Notes under the pieces: model-generated
Told to the model about the DNA's origin: nothing
The model's database searches: none
The model's input: only the letters and a program-made list of their open reading frames with translations
Source: a virus
DNA: 35,080 bases
Virus record (IMG/VR): IMGVR_UViG_3300045910_000122
Coordinates: 1 to 35,080 of that record
Direction: 5' to 3' (one strand)
Made by a program: the position numbers and the translations under genes
In this document: positions 12,434 to 20,585 of the stretch, piece after piece
Numbering within the stretch: position 1 is the first letter of the stretch
Layout of the letters: every line of letters begins with the position of its first letter

Positions 12434-12612
12434 GGCGCAGGGGTCTCGCTTTCTGGTTTGGTCGTGGCGGGTTTGAGGCCGAGACGGTCAAGATGGAAAT
12501 AGACCCTCTGTGTGGAAATGCCGAGAAGGACTGAGATTTCTCGGGGGGAGAGCCCCTTGTGGGTGAAGTCCCGAACCTTGCGGCGACTCTCCGACAACTG
12601 CTCCGTGGTCAT
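12430..12612 (-). CDS. Small helix-turn-helix regulator, first early gene
   Basis: 60 aa starting MTTEQLSESRRKVRDFTHKG; the segment GLSPREISVLLGISTQRVYF (residues 20-39) is a good helix-turn-helix of the LuxR/sigma-region-4 or MarR-like small type. It is the first gene of the leftward early operon, 33 nt from the -10 box, with an imperfect palindrome between promoter and ATG. It may be a Cro-like or early-operon regulator. GTGA overlap with the wall-protein gene. Confidence 0.65.
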   Translation of the reverse strand: MTTEQLSESRRKVRDFTHKGLSPREISVLLGISTQRVYFHLDRLGLKPATTKPESETPAP

Positions 12613-12615
12613 GTC

Positions 12616-12629
12616 TCTAGGTCCCTAGA
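12616..12629. promoter_or_regulatory. Palindrome in early leader
   Basis: TCTAGG-TC-CCTAGA: perfect 6-bp arms just upstream of the first early ATG. A likely operator or RNA element controlling the HTH gene. Confidence 0.4.
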
Positions 12630-12632
12630 TAG

Positions 12633-12659
12633 CGAGTGAACGGGACACTACCTCACTCG
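12633..12659. promoter_or_regulatory. Operator-like dyad over the early -10 box
   Basis: CGAGTGA (12633-12639) and TCACTCG (12653-12659) are exact reverse complements separated by 13 nt. The dyad covers the -10 box of the leftward promoter, the classical place for repressor binding. The candidate ligand is the XRE-like protein at 12719 or the HTH protein at 12430. Confidence 0.45.
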
Positions 12660-12674
12660 TCAAGGGGTTGTCAA
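12645..12674 (-). promoter_or_regulatory. Early leftward promoter
   Basis: Minus strand TTGACA (12674-12669), 18-nt spacer, TAGTGT (12650-12645). Perfect -35 and a TANNNT-type actinobacterial -10. Drives the early chain starting at 12612. Its -35 overlaps the -35 of the rightward promoter, so the two compete for polymerase. Confidence 0.6.
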
Positions 12675-12696
12675 CTACTCTCGGGGGGTGTAGTTT
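12668..12696 (+). promoter_or_regulatory. Rightward lysogeny promoter
   Basis: TTGTCA (12668-12673), 17-nt spacer, TAGTTT (12691-12696), 22 nt before the ATG at 12719, which follows AAGGAGG. Drives the XRE-like gene and the integrase. Shares its -35 bases with the divergent early promoter. Confidence 0.55.
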
Positions 12697-12718
12697 TTCG
12701 GGTGACAAGGAGGCGGGA

Positions 12719-13033
12719 ATGACGACAACGCAGACGACCCCGTTTCATCGGGTGCTGCGTGAAACCCGGGGGTCCAGACCGAAAGCCGTTGCAGCTCGGA
12801 TGCTCGAGGTCGAATGGATGACCTACGACATGTGGGAGAAGGGGGCGTGGGTTCCCGGCGACGACTATGCGGAACGGCTCGCCGAGTTCACGGGCTCACC
12901 GATCGAAACGGTGGTGTGGATGCTCTACCTGGCGAGACTCGCCCGGAAGCGCGAAAATTCGGGTTTCCGCGGACGGTTCGCCTTCCCCAAAGTAGGTCCG
13001 CGGACCCAATCTGACCCTCTCGCCGTCGCCTAG
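12719..13033 (+). CDS. XRE/Cro-like regulator, putative repressor
   Basis: 104 aa; start chosen for the AAGGAGG just upstream. Residues about 20-60 fit a lambda-repressor-like helix-turn-helix: KAVAARMLEVEW, then MWEKGAWVPGDDYAERLAEF, where WEKGxxxP matches the WExGxxxP hallmark. The end (GFRGRFAFPKVGPRTQ) is basic and unstructured-looking. With the integrase it forms the rightward unit opposite the early operon, so a phage repressor or an integration-control (excise-like) factor are the two options. No C-terminal cleavage domain is present, so a LexA-type self-cleaving repressor is excluded. Confidence 0.65.
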   Translation: MTTTQTTPFHRVLRETRGSRPKAVAARMLEVEWMTYDMWEKGAWVPGDDYAERLAEFTGSPIETVVWMLYLARLARKRENSGFRGRFAFPKVGPRTQSDPLAVA

Positions 13034-13047
13034 CTTTCCCCCGCAAT

Positions 13048-13845
13048 GTGAGCCGGTACGCCGAATGGCTGCTCGCTCAGGGGTTGGACCCGTCGACCGT
13101 CACCATTTATGAGGGGAAACTGGTCCGAGCTGAGGCGATAGCCACCGAACAATCTTGGGATCTGCGGTACATGACCGCCACCCAACTCGGATGTCTCGCC
13201 GCCCGCTTCCCCTACTCGTCGTCAACCCAGACGATCCTCCGGTCCGCACTCACCCACTATTGGGCGATGTGCGGAGTCGACAATCCGGCCCGGGCGATCC
13301 GCTCCCCGAAACCTCCCCCCTTCCGGTATCGGGGTCTCGAACCGGATGAGTCCGCCCGCCTCGTCTCGGCGTCGAAGGGTTGGTGGCCCCACGGCACCGC
13401 GGTCCTCTTGGGCCTCTACCTTGCGTTGCGCCGACGTGAGATTGCAACGCTGCGGTGGGAGCAGTTCGAGGATGGTTGGGTCACAATCATGGGTAAAGGG
13501 TCACGGACCCGCCACCTTCCCGTCCACCAGTGTCTACGAGAGGTCCTAGAACCCCGTGAGAGCGTCGGATACCTGTTCCCCGGTCGTGGCGCCCACCCTT
13601 GCGTCCATTGTGGGACTGTGCGGACCTGGGTCGGCCTCGTCTCCGTCACCGCCGGTCTCGGCTACCTGTCTCCCCACCAGCTCCGACATACCTGTCTGGC
13701 TGAAATGCATGAGCAGACCGGAGACCTGCGAATCACCCAGTATTTCGCCGGCCACGCCGACCCCTCCACCACCGCCCGCTACACCCGAGCCACCAAACGG
13801 GCGTTGGTCGCCGCCGTCGACACCCTCTACCGGCCCGCCGCATGA
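13048..13845 (+). CDS. int: Tyrosine recombinase (integrase)
   Basis: 265 aa from GTG. N-terminal SAM-like core-binding domain (MSRYAEWLLAQGLDPSTVTI, to about residue 85) and a catalytic domain with the full set: R128 (LALRRREIATL), K150 (MGKGSRTR), H210 and R213 (PHQLRHT), H236 (GHADPS) and nucleophile Y245 (ARYTRA). An HPCVHCG Cys pair (185-188) is an unusual small insertion. It lacks the extra N-terminal arm-binding domain of lambda-type integrases, so it may act with simple sites like Xer or mycobacteriophage short integrases. It marks the phage as temperate. No attP core could be recognised. Overlaps the next gene (ATGA). Confidence 0.93.
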   Translation: MSRYAEWLLAQGLDPSTVTIYEGKLVRAEAIATEQSWDLRYMTATQLGCLAARFPYSSSTQTILRSALTHYWAMCGVDNPARAIRSPKPPPFRYRGLEPDESARLVSASKGWWPHGTAVLLGLYLALRRREIATLRWEQFEDGWVTIMGKGSRTRHLPVHQCLREVLEPRESVGYLFPGRGAHPCVHCGTVRTWVGLVSVTAGLGYLSPHQLRHTCLAEMHEQTGDLRITQYFAGHADPSTTARYTRATKRALVAAVDTLYRPAA

Positions 13846-14012
13846 GTAGGTTCCCCCGGATGGCAGCGGCCGGCTGGATAGCCGCACTCGTCCTGTTCGT
13901 CTGGGTGTTCCTGCAAAGTGTCGACACCGGCCAGGTCCTCTCCTGGCTGGTCCTCGCCGCATGGCTGTTCGGGTTCGGACTGTGGGCTATCAGACGGTGG
14001 TGGCCCCGATAA
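13842..14012 (+). CDS. 56-aa two-span membrane protein
   Basis: Starts MSRFPRMAAAGWIAALVLFV; two hydrophobic helices (about 8-23 and 30-50) and a basic end (RRWWPR). ATGA overlap with the integrase stop, so it is co-expressed with lysogeny genes. Candidate superinfection-exclusion or host-membrane protein by position; a holin is less likely given its operon. Confidence 0.6.
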   Translation: MSRFPRMAAAGWIAALVLFVWVFLQSVDTGQVLSWLVLAAWLFGFGLWAIRRWWPR

Positions 14013-14047
14013 ACGAGAAAAGCCCCCACCCGAAAGGGTGGAGGCTT
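14013..14047 (-). terminator. Terminator of the late operon
   Basis: On the minus strand AAGCCtCCACCC-TTTC-GGGTGGGGGCTT followed by TTCTCG. The stem of about 11 bp (14021-14031 with 14036-14047) has one mismatch and a four-base loop. It sits 25 nt beyond the last late gene and between converging units, so it may work in both directions, though the T run favours leftward transcripts. Confidence 0.7.
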
Positions 14048-14071
14048 GGATCTCGGTGTCGTACCGTCAGA

Positions 14072-14341
14072 TCATGCTTCGTGGGCGCCTACCTGCACCG
14101 GGAGTATCCCCCGCTCATCAGGAAGGACGGGGGTCACCCTTCTGATTATCACGATCGCCGCGCCTAACCATCCGACGGCGATGGTCGTCCATTCGGCTAC
14201 GGTCGCGTCGAGACTGTCGGGGAGTACCGCCACTATTTCCTCAGAGAAAATGGCGATGAACGTCGACGCGGCTACCAGCCATGTTGGTGCCGCTTTCAGG
14301 ATGACGACTATCCGCCGCCACACGTTTTTCAGTCCTTCCAT
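14072..14341 (-). CDS. Putative holin (two-span)
   Basis: 89 aa from an ATG preceded by GGTAGGAG. Two membrane helices (PTWLVAASTFIAIFSEEIVA and WTTIAVGWLGAAIVIIRRV), a basic N-terminus and a polar C-terminus, located two genes after the endolysin. This fits a class II holin, which forms the membrane lesions that release or activate the endolysin. An in-frame ATG at 14407 overlapping the previous stop (TGATG) is an alternative, longer start. It is the last late gene. Confidence 0.7.
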   Translation of the reverse strand: MEGLKNVWRRIVVILKAAPTWLVAASTFIAIFSEEIVAVLPDSLDATVAEWTTIAVGWLGAAIVIIRRVTPVLPDERGILPVQVGAHEA

Positions 14342-14406
14342 GCTCCTACCCTTCTTTGCTGGTTCGATGAAATGCGGGGAGAAGAGAAGACGGAGAATCC
14401 GGCCCA

Positions 14407-14826
14407 TCAGGGGACAGGGGGTCGGTCTCCGAACGTGGCGATGAGTTGGGCGGCGAGCCCGCCGAGAGCGCCGATGATCGCCACCCACACCGGCCAGGGC
14501 AGTTTCACTTTGATCCCGCCGTTGCCGAGCGCTTCTTTGATCTCGTTGACCGCGTCGACGAGGCCGTCGTTGCGGGTGGGCGGCTGGCCGAACGGCTGTT
14601 TGACCAGCGGACCTTCGAGGACGTCGATGATCTGGTTGACGTTGTCCTCGAGGTTCTGGTGGACATGGTTGAGCGGGGCGAGGTTGGCGTGTATCCCCTC
14701 AGCTTTCGCAAGCTCGGCGACGAGGGTGGAGTCGATTCGGGCGATACCTTCGATCGCCGTTTCGACAAGGGGGTAGAGGTCGGCGGCCTCCTTATCGTTG
14801 TTCCGCCGGCGGGGAGGCTCGGTCAT
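14407..14826 (-). CDS. Membrane-anchored lysis-module protein
   Basis: 139 aa starting MTEPPRRRNNDKEAADLYPL. A long helical, probably coiled-coil part (ETAIEGIARIDSTLVAEL; LNHVHQNLEDNVNQIIDVLE) precedes one membrane helix near the end (WPVWVAIIGALGGLAAQLIA). The layout of coiled coil plus C-terminal span, directly between endolysin and holin, suggests a second holin, antiholin or spanin-like partner. ATGA overlap with the endolysin gene. Confidence 0.6.
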   Translation of the reverse strand: MTEPPRRRNNDKEAADLYPLVETAIEGIARIDSTLVAELAKAEGIHANLAPLNHVHQNLEDNVNQIIDVLEGPLVKQPFGQPPTRNDGLVDAVNEIKEALGNGGIKVKLPWPVWVAIIGALGGLAAQLIATFGDRPPVP

Positions 14827-15776
14827 ACCGTGTGCAATTTGTCGAGACGTTGGTGGGCGGCGGCAGCGTTGGCTCGGGCGGTAGCGTCGATAGCGGACGC
14901 TCGTTTTGCGTCGACCGCGTCGTCGAGGGCCTGCCACATGGTCGCCACGACTTCCTCGCCCTTCTGCCCGACGGGAGATCCGGTGAACCCTCCCAAATGG
15001 GTTTTCACCGCGGCGACGGTCGGGTCGTCGTAGACCGCGGTGAGTGCGAGTTTCAACCCGTAGCCCTTGTTGAGTTTGATCTGGAGCAGACGGACGTCCT
15101 CGCGGGTTTCACCTTTCTTCAATGGGAGCATGTCGAAGTCCTCCTGTGGGTTGAGCATGGCGTAGGTGTCGGCCCGGATTTCGGGCATTGGGTTGGCGTT
15201 GCCGTTCCATCGGGGGTCGCCCTTGCGGACCGTCCACTCCCGGTGGCCGATGACCCTGGTCCGGGGATCCCAATTCATTTGGCGGCAGATCGCAACATTC
15301 GACCGGATGAGAGCTTCGCGTTGGACCGGAACGATCGGGTCTCCGTTGCCCAGGTGCTGAACTTCGATGTCGATGAACCAGGCGTTGCCCAACCTCGCCG
15401 GGTTGGGACCGCCGGGGACGAGAGGGTCGAGGCTCTTGTAGGTGTCGGACGGGTCGGGGAGCACCCGGTCGGCCTCCACCGCGTTGAGGACTAATCGGTC
15501 GCCGTAACCCGAATCGAACGCCCACCCCGCATTCAGGCAGACCACCACCCCGTCGGGTCGGATCGTCAGATTGCATTTCGACTGGAGCGCCACGTTCGAG
15601 TAGTAAGGCTTGTTGGGGTAGTTAGGGATCACCTTCGAGCCGGCGGTGTGGTGGTCTATTAAGGCAACGGGGGTGAACTGGGTTTCCGGTTTCATGGTCC
15701 GGGTCTCCCAACCGGTGTGTTCCTCCACGGTGCAGCCTTCTGCGCGGAGGGCGACGGCGAGCCAGTCAAGAAGCAT
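14823..15776 (-). CDS. Endolysin: N-acetylmuramoyl-L-alanine amidase
   Basis: 317 aa. Amidase_2 (PGRP-like) domain at about residues 30-200, with zinc ligands in IDHHTAGS (H42/H43), GHREWTVRKGDPRW (H178, D187), and the helper Glu in FIDIEVQ (E138). A peptidoglycan-binding-like segment follows (LKKGETREDVRLLQIKLNKG, about 212-258), then an Ala-rich helical tail. The enzyme cuts the bond between muramic acid and the stem peptide for host lysis. No signal peptide, so it needs the holin. The ATG overlaps the preceding stop by 11 nt and follows GGAGG. Confidence 0.88.
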   Translation of the reverse strand: MLLDWLAVALRAEGCTVEEHTGWETRTMKPETQFTPVALIDHHTAGSKVIPNYPNKPYYSNVALQSKCNLTIRPDGVVVCLNAGWAFDSGYGDRLVLNAVEADRVLPDPSDTYKSLDPLVPGGPNPARLGNAWFIDIEVQHLGNGDPIVPVQREALIRSNVAICRQMNWDPRTRVIGHREWTVRKGDPRWNGNANPMPEIRADTYAMLNPQEDFDMLPLKKGETREDVRLLQIKLNKGYGLKLALTAVYDDPTVAAVKTHLGGFTGSPVGQKGEEVVATMWQALDDAVDAKRASAIDATARANAAAAHQRLDKLHTV

Positions 15777-16017
15777 CAGGGACCTCCACGGTGAGTTGCA
15801 GCGACCCGTCAGGCTGTGGGGTGAGTCGGATGGTCCGACCCGCCGCCTTCTCCCATTGGTCAGGAGTGAACGTCCTGGCCCGATTCCGGCCCATAAGGGC
15901 GGTGACCACCTGCCCCATCTGTCGGTTGAGAGCCGCCTGATTCGCCCTGAGAGCCGCCGTTTCGAGGATCAGCGCCTCGTATGCTTCACGGATGGTTGGT
16001 TCGCCTAGATCGGCCAT
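15766..16017 (-). CDS. Small structural or lysis-linked protein
   Basis: 83 aa with AGGAGG five nt before ATG. Helical first half (IREAYEALILETAALRANQAA) that could form a coiled coil, then a short strand region (RTIRLTPQPDGSLQLTVEV). It lies between fibre and endolysin. Could be a fibre chaperone or trimerisation unit; no family recognised. Confidence 0.6.
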   Translation of the reverse strand: MADLGEPTIREAYEALILETAALRANQAALNRQMGQVVTALMGRNRARTFTPDQWEKAAGRTIRLTPQPDGSLQLTVEVPDAS

Positions 16018-16025
16018 GACGCCTC

Positions 16026-17111
16026 CTATGCGGTCCGGTATGCCGTGGCTATGAGCACCACGTCGTCGGTGGTCACGTCGCTGTCGGTGGTGTTGAGGGT
16101 GAGCACCACTGACGCGGTTCGGTTGCCGGTGGCGGAGAGTCCGGTGAAGTAGCCGATCCCCGAGACAATGTGGTTCTGTTGGGTGACATTGCCGACAGCA
16201 ATCACCTGCGTCCATACTTGACCAGCCACCGCGGATGAGTCGAACTGCGGCTCGAGGGTGAGGGAGCGGTTGTTGGCCGACACGGATTGGAGGTCGAACG
16301 TCGTTTCGATTTCAACCTCATAGCCATCCCAGTTCGCGGGGATGGGGACGGTGACCGATACGGTGCGGGCGGCGGTTCCGTGGTCGGTGACGGTCGTGTT
16401 CCTAGTGCGGGCCTTCACCTGAATCCCAGTGACCACCGCGTTGAAACGGACAGTTCCCACCGATTCGATGTCTGTTCCCGCAGCGGCGCTGCTTAGGGTG
16501 AGAATGTCATCGGAGACAACGTGCAGGGCTTGGCCGGTGCCAGCGAGGGTGCGGAGGAATAGTTGGCTCCCACCACTGAGATAGGCGAGTTCGGCCTGGT
16601 CAACATCCGCCGAGTCGATGAAGGTGAGTGCAGGACCCACGTTGGATAGGGCGATTCGATCTGTTCCTACTGGTGCGGTGAGGAAAGATCCACCCGCGTC
16701 GAGGATGACGTTGCCCCCGACGAAAATGTTGCCCATGAACTGTGCGGCGCCCACCGAACTGTCCAAGTAGAAGCCGACGGTGGCGGTAGCGTCGAAGGTG
16801 GCGAGGTTGGCAGGGTCGGCACCATCCCAATTCCCTGAGACGATGTCACCCCGGACGGTGACAGTGTTGAACTCGGCTGACCCGTCCCCGAAGATCGCCC
16901 ATCCCGACGTCCCCGCAACGTAGTTCTCGGAGCGGATGATCCCCGCCGCACCGCCGCCAATCACGATCTCCTGAGCGGTGATCGTCCCGGCGATCAGCTT
17001 GTCGACGGTCATCGTCCCAAAGACGATCTCCCCTTCAATATCCGACGAGTCGTGGGTGTGGGGGAGGACCGCACCCGAATCCCGGCCGCCCAACGTGTCC
17101 CGGAACGTCAC
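16026..17111 (-). CDS. Tail fibre / host-recognition protein
   Basis: 361 aa from a GTG overlapping the previous stop (GTGA). Begins with HTHDSSDIEGEIVFGTMTVD, then repeated short strands (TSGWAIFGDGSAEFNTVTV; GNIFVGGNVILDAGG) typical of fibre shafts and phage tail proteins, and a C-terminal beta domain (VVTGIQVKARTRNTT to VVLIATAYRTA). Such proteins form trimers on the tail and contact the host surface. The C-terminal domain, which usually decides specificity, shows no recognised carbohydrate-binding motif. Confidence 0.7.
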   Translation of the reverse strand: MTFRDTLGGRDSGAVLPHTHDSSDIEGEIVFGTMTVDKLIAGTITAQEIVIGGGAAGIIRSENYVAGTSGWAIFGDGSAEFNTVTVRGDIVSGNWDGADPANLATFDATATVGFYLDSSVGAAQFMGNIFVGGNVILDAGGSFLTAPVGTDRIALSNVGPALTFIDSADVDQAELAYLSGGSQLFLRTLAGTGQALHVVSDDILTLSSAAAGTDIESVGTVRFNAVVTGIQVKARTRNTTVTDHGTAARTVSVTVPIPANWDGYEVEIETTFDLQSVSANNRSLTLEPQFDSSAVAGQVWTQVIAVGNVTQQNHIVSGIGYFTGLSATGNRTASVVLTLNTTDSDVTTDDVVLIATAYRTA

Positions 17112-18985
17112 TGGCGTTGCCCGCGGACGACGACCTCGCAGTAAACCTCAGGGGAACCCCGCTCCGGGATGGATTGGATCGGGGTGGAAACCGCTTTGAT
17201 CTGACCTTTCACAACCTCATCAGGCCGGAGAATCGTGATGGTCGCGGCCCGGCCTACAAGGTCGGTCAACGCCTCATGCACCGCGTCCCCCCTGCCTTTG
17301 ATCCGTTGGGCTCGCCGACCCGGCCTCTCGAGCTGATCCGAAATGTTGACGGGCAGGATGTAATCCGTCTCCGTCGGCAGCGGAAGACCGCGGATCTCGA
17401 AGGCCATCCCCTCCGGGGTCGCCGTCAACCCACCGTTCGGGGTGAGCGTGACCTTGAGGGTGGCGTACCGGCCTTGCACGTTGACGATCGCCGCCTCGTC
17501 GCCGGCGCCGGGGGAACCGTTGGTGGCGGTCACGATCGTCGTCCATGAACTGTGGGCAGAGTTGGTGAGTGCGGCGGGGTCTGTCGAGTAGGCGAGGTCG
17601 ATCTGGGTGGAGGCGGGCATGGTGTGGGTTTGGAGTCGAGCACCCACCCAAACCTTCTTTGCGGCGTTGTAGAAGTCGGCGAGCGATGAAATCAGATACC
17701 CGGTGGTGGCGTAGGTGGTGTTCTCCCGCCACAGGGCCGACCCGAAAACGTTGGCGAACATCCGGTCGTCAAACACGGCGAGACCTTCCACCCGTCCCGA
17801 CGCCCCCAAGATCAGGTCCCGGCTGATGCCGCCCGTCGCCAGGTGGTATCTCCACAAATGGGTTTCGGAGCCGTCTTCGATCACCGCGGTCCACACCGCT
17901 TCTCGAGTGGCGATGATCCGTTTCGGGGACCGGTCCCGGGTTTCAGTCCCGTCCCCCCAGGTCCTTATCACCTGGGCTTCCCGGAGTCGGAGGCCGATGA
18001 GGACCGCCCGCCAGAACCGGCCGATCTGCCCACCCCCAGTTGTCGCCTCGGAAGTTCCGATGAAGACGAGGCCGCGGGAGTAGCCCAACGCGGTCGGTAC
18101 TTCCCCTTCCAGAAGGGTCTGCCCTTTCAGGACCAGATCGCCGTCCTGTTCAACGAAGGCGTAGACGTAGCCGTCGGAGGCGGCGGCGAGGATTGCGGCG
18201 CCGGCGTCGACCACGTCATTCCAGATTTGACCGGAGGCGAGGGTGTAGAGAAGGACCGAGTTGCCGACCACCCCCGCCCGAGCCTCGTAAAGCGCGGCGC
18301 CGGTGGAGGCGATGATCCGGCCTTTCGCCGACCAGAGACGGGTCGCGACCAGATCCGACCACGACGACCACGCTCCGCCTGAGCTTCGCTGGCGGATAGT
18401 CGACCGCGCGGCATAGAGCAGGTCCCCCAATGCTGCGAGGTCCAGAATGTCGCCGGTCCCCCCCGGAGCCTCTTGGGTCCAGGTTGGGGCTCCGGCGGTC
18501 GGGTTGGCGGTCCGGTCGACCTGGACGTCGTCAGCGATGACCCCGTAGAGGACGGTTCCCAACCGGACGAGAGGCATTCGGGTGTTCGACGCGTCCCACG
18601 ACCGCAGCGACGAGGCCGAATGCAGGAGTTTGTACCGTTCGGGTTGGCCGCCCCGCGGAGGGGACACGTCGACATTTCTGGAGTCCCAGTAGCGGGACCG
18701 ATCCCGTTCGGTGCCGTCGGCGCGGTGGGCTCGGTCCAACCCTTCCCCACCCGAATAGGAGGACCGGGAGAACGTGTCGCCCGATTCGGGCCGCATGTCT
18801 TCGGGGTTCTCGGCGACTCGGGGAGCCTCATCAGCGGGTTCGACGGTGCGGAATCCCATCGTCCGGCCCGGACCCACCGCCAAAGCCAGGTAGAGGCTTT
18901 CGGGGTTGGTCGGCCCGTATTCGATCAACGCCTGGTAGCCGAGCGATTCGGGACGAGTCACATTGCTCTTAGTCGGAAGCGGCAA
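17108..18985 (-). CDS. Large beta-propeller-like tail (nozzle) protein
   Basis: 625 aa, TTG start preceded by GGGGAG. The first 100 residues are polar; from about 120 to 430 there are repeated units of about 40 residues with hydrophobic strand, Gly/Asp turn and aromatic (LGTVLYGVIADD; LGDLLYAARS; TRLWSAKGRIIAST; SDGYVYAFVEQD; YSRGLVFIGTSE; TREAVWTAVIED), the rhythm of a beta-propeller. A beta-sandwich C-terminus follows. In short-tailed phages such as P22, T7 and SU10 the tail nozzle is propeller-shaped, so this is the nozzle candidate. Inference from pattern and position after the adaptor gene. Confidence 0.6.
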   Translation of the reverse strand: MPLPTKSNVTRPESLGYQALIEYGPTNPESLYLALAVGPGRTMGFRTVEPADEAPRVAENPEDMRPESGDTFSRSSYSGGEGLDRAHRADGTERDRSRYWDSRNVDVSPPRGGQPERYKLLHSASSLRSWDASNTRMPLVRLGTVLYGVIADDVQVDRTANPTAGAPTWTQEAPGGTGDILDLAALGDLLYAARSTIRQRSSGGAWSSWSDLVATRLWSAKGRIIASTGAALYEARAGVVGNSVLLYTLASGQIWNDVVDAGAAILAAASDGYVYAFVEQDGDLVLKGQTLLEGEVPTALGYSRGLVFIGTSEATTGGGQIGRFWRAVLIGLRLREAQVIRTWGDGTETRDRSPKRIIATREAVWTAVIEDGSETHLWRYHLATGGISRDLILGASGRVEGLAVFDDRMFANVFGSALWRENTTYATTGYLISSLADFYNAAKKVWVGARLQTHTMPASTQIDLAYSTDPAALTNSAHSSWTTIVTATNGSPGAGDEAAIVNVQGRYATLKVTLTPNGGLTATPEGMAFEIRGLPLPTETDYILPVNISDQLERPGRRAQRIKGRGDAVHEALTDLVGRAATITILRPDEVVKGQIKAVSTPIQSIPERGSPEVYCEVVVRGQRQ

Positions 18986-18997
18986 AGTGGTCTCCCC

Positions 18998-19909
18998 TCA
19001 GATGAGTTGTTCGATGACGACCTGAGTTTGATGGCGAGCCTCGAGGCCGTCCCGTAAGGGCCGCAGCAAATACTCCTGGTACTGCAAGAGGCTGTTGCGG
19101 AGGTTGGCGCCAGCACCGACGCCGAACCCTTCTGATTGGAGGGCGTTGGTGATGAATTCGACGGTCGCCCGGTCAATATCCTCTTTGGCGAGGACTTGTG
19201 CGACGGCGCCGACGACGATGGCTTTCACCCATCCCTCTTCCACGTTCAGGTCGTCGGCCAGGTCGTCAGCTTCGGACGTGGGTCGGATGGTGGACGCCCG
19301 GTATTTGACGTGGAGAGGTTCACCCGACCCGGCGGCGAGCCACTGGATCGCCTTCCCCGACGTGAACAGCGGGTAGTCGGTGAGCAGTTCCCACCCGCCG
19401 GTCAACGCCCACCGGTTCCCGTCGAAGACCCTCACTTCCAAGATTTCCTCGCAGGATTCGGGGAGTTCGACCGGACCGGGCGACGTGTACGTTTCCTCAG
19501 TCCGCGCCGTCCACAGTTGGGGCCAGAGAGCTTCGATATTGTCCGCTATCGCCTCGAACACTGTCTTACGGGGGAAATCAGGGGCCAGGTAGATCAGGTC
19601 AGTCGCAATATGGGCGACCGCACCCGAGTCGTACATGTTCCGTCTTACCGTCAACGACGTGGGTGGGGATCCGGTGACCGCCTCAATCAGCATCAGCTCC
19701 CCGCCGGTGGTGGCAGAGACGACTTCGATCAGGTTCCCCACCGCGATCGCATCCTGCTCCTCAGGAGACAGGAGGGTCGCCGAAACGGGGAGAGTCGTCG
19801 AGACGGTGTTGATACCCCCCGTATCAACTTTGAACCTGGTGGGCTGCTCGTCAGGAGGTAGAAGAAAGTCTCGGTAGCACCGTTCGATGACCCCGGCGAT
19901 GGTGGTCAC
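18998..19909 (-). CDS. Head-tail adaptor candidate
   Basis: 303 aa from GTG. Starts MTTIAGVIERCYRDFLLPPD; beta segment (TLPVSATLLSPEEQDAIAVG), then FEAIADNIEALWPQLW and a helical end (EEGWVKAIVVGAVAQVLAKE). Helix-rich proteins of this size between capsid and nozzle genes are typical adaptors (tubular protein A / connector role) that join the portal to the short tail. No enzymatic motif. Assignment is by gene order and secondary-structure feel, not by a recognised signature. Confidence 0.55.
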   Translation of the reverse strand: MTTIAGVIERCYRDFLLPPDEQPTRFKVDTGGINTVSTTLPVSATLLSPEEQDAIAVGNLIEVVSATTGGELMLIEAVTGSPPTSLTVRRNMYDSGAVAHIATDLIYLAPDFPRKTVFEAIADNIEALWPQLWTARTEETYTSPGPVELPESCEEILEVRVFDGNRWALTGGWELLTDYPLFTSGKAIQWLAAGSGEPLHVKYRASTIRPTSEADDLADDLNVEEGWVKAIVVGAVAQVLAKEDIDRATVEFITNALQSEGFGVGAGANLRNSLLQYQEYLLRPLRDGLEARHQTQVVIEQLI

Positions 19910-19912
19910 AGA

Positions 19913-20140
19913 TCAACTCAGGACGACGTCGGGTTCGGCCGTCGGGCTGGCGTCGGCGGTCGGAACGTAGCCGTCGGGCTCCTTCTCAAAGGAGGCTTCC
20001 CCGGACCGTTCCACCCCGTCCGCGGTGATAGCCAGAACCTCGCCGGCTTGAATCCCGTACACGCCCCTCGACGTTTCGACTTCGGCGTACTTCTCGTAGG
20101 GGCCGTAGCTTTCGCCTTCCGGCTTTTTCTTTGCTGCCAT
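19913..20140 (-). CDS. Small structural-region protein
   Basis: 75 aa with AGGAGG before ATG. Lys-rich start (MAAKKKPEGESYGPYEKYAE), a short SH3-like strand set (GVYGIQAGEVLAITADG) and an acidic, Pro/Ala-rich end. It could be a minor head component. No family recognised. Confidence 0.6.
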   Translation of the reverse strand: MAAKKKPEGESYGPYEKYAEVETSRGVYGIQAGEVLAITADGVERSGEASFEKEPDGYVPTADASPTAEPDVVLS

Positions 20141-20149
20141 AGTTTCCTC

Positions 20150-20521
20150 CTAGTCGGTGCAGATGATCGCTATGACCTGTGGGCCTGCGGTCTGCGTGAC
20201 CGGCGCCCCTGACGTGCCGGACCGCACCTTGATCTGGGTGACACCCTGGAGCGGTTGGCGTTGCGCGTCGAGCAGGCCGATGTACCGGGATGCTCCGGCT
20301 TGGACGGTCAGTTCGGTGTCGGTGCCGGATTCGTGGACGTTGAAGAAGTTGGCTCCGCCGTCGTAGGACGCTTGGAAGGTGAGGTCGGCGGCGACCCATC
20401 CCGTCCCGATCACGAACGCGACCGGCGACAAGCCTTCTAATTGGACGGCCGCGGACAGGTTTCCCTCGTCGGCGATGGACGCCAACCTGGTCGACCGGAC
20501 CAGACCATGTCTAAGACTCAT
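20150..20521 (-). CDS. Head decoration-like beta protein
   Basis: 123 aa; AAAGGAGG before ATG. Contains WVAADLTFQASYDGGANFFN and TQIKVRSGTSGAPVTQTAG, a pattern I know from small beta-sandwich proteins encoded beside capsid genes in many phages (annotated as structural or head fibre). Likely decorates the capsid or forms part of the connector. ATG 64 nt after the previous stop; own strong ribosome site, consistent with high expression. Confidence 0.6.
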   Translation of the reverse strand: MSLRHGLVRSTRLASIADEGNLSAAVQLEGLSPVAFVIGTGWVAADLTFQASYDGGANFFNVHESGTDTELTVQAGASRYIGLLDAQRQPLQGVTQIKVRSGTSGAPVTQTAGPQVIAIICTD

Positions 20522-20585
20522 TGTCCTCCTTTAGACCATTGGGAGGGGGAGTGTCGGCCCCCCCTCCCTTCATGGTCCTCGTTGC

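Noticed and set aside
14021-14047. attP core next to the integrase
   Set aside because: The only strong signal after the integrase unit is the terminator hairpin. No tRNA-like 3' end or direct repeat that could serve as a core was found, so no attachment site is called.
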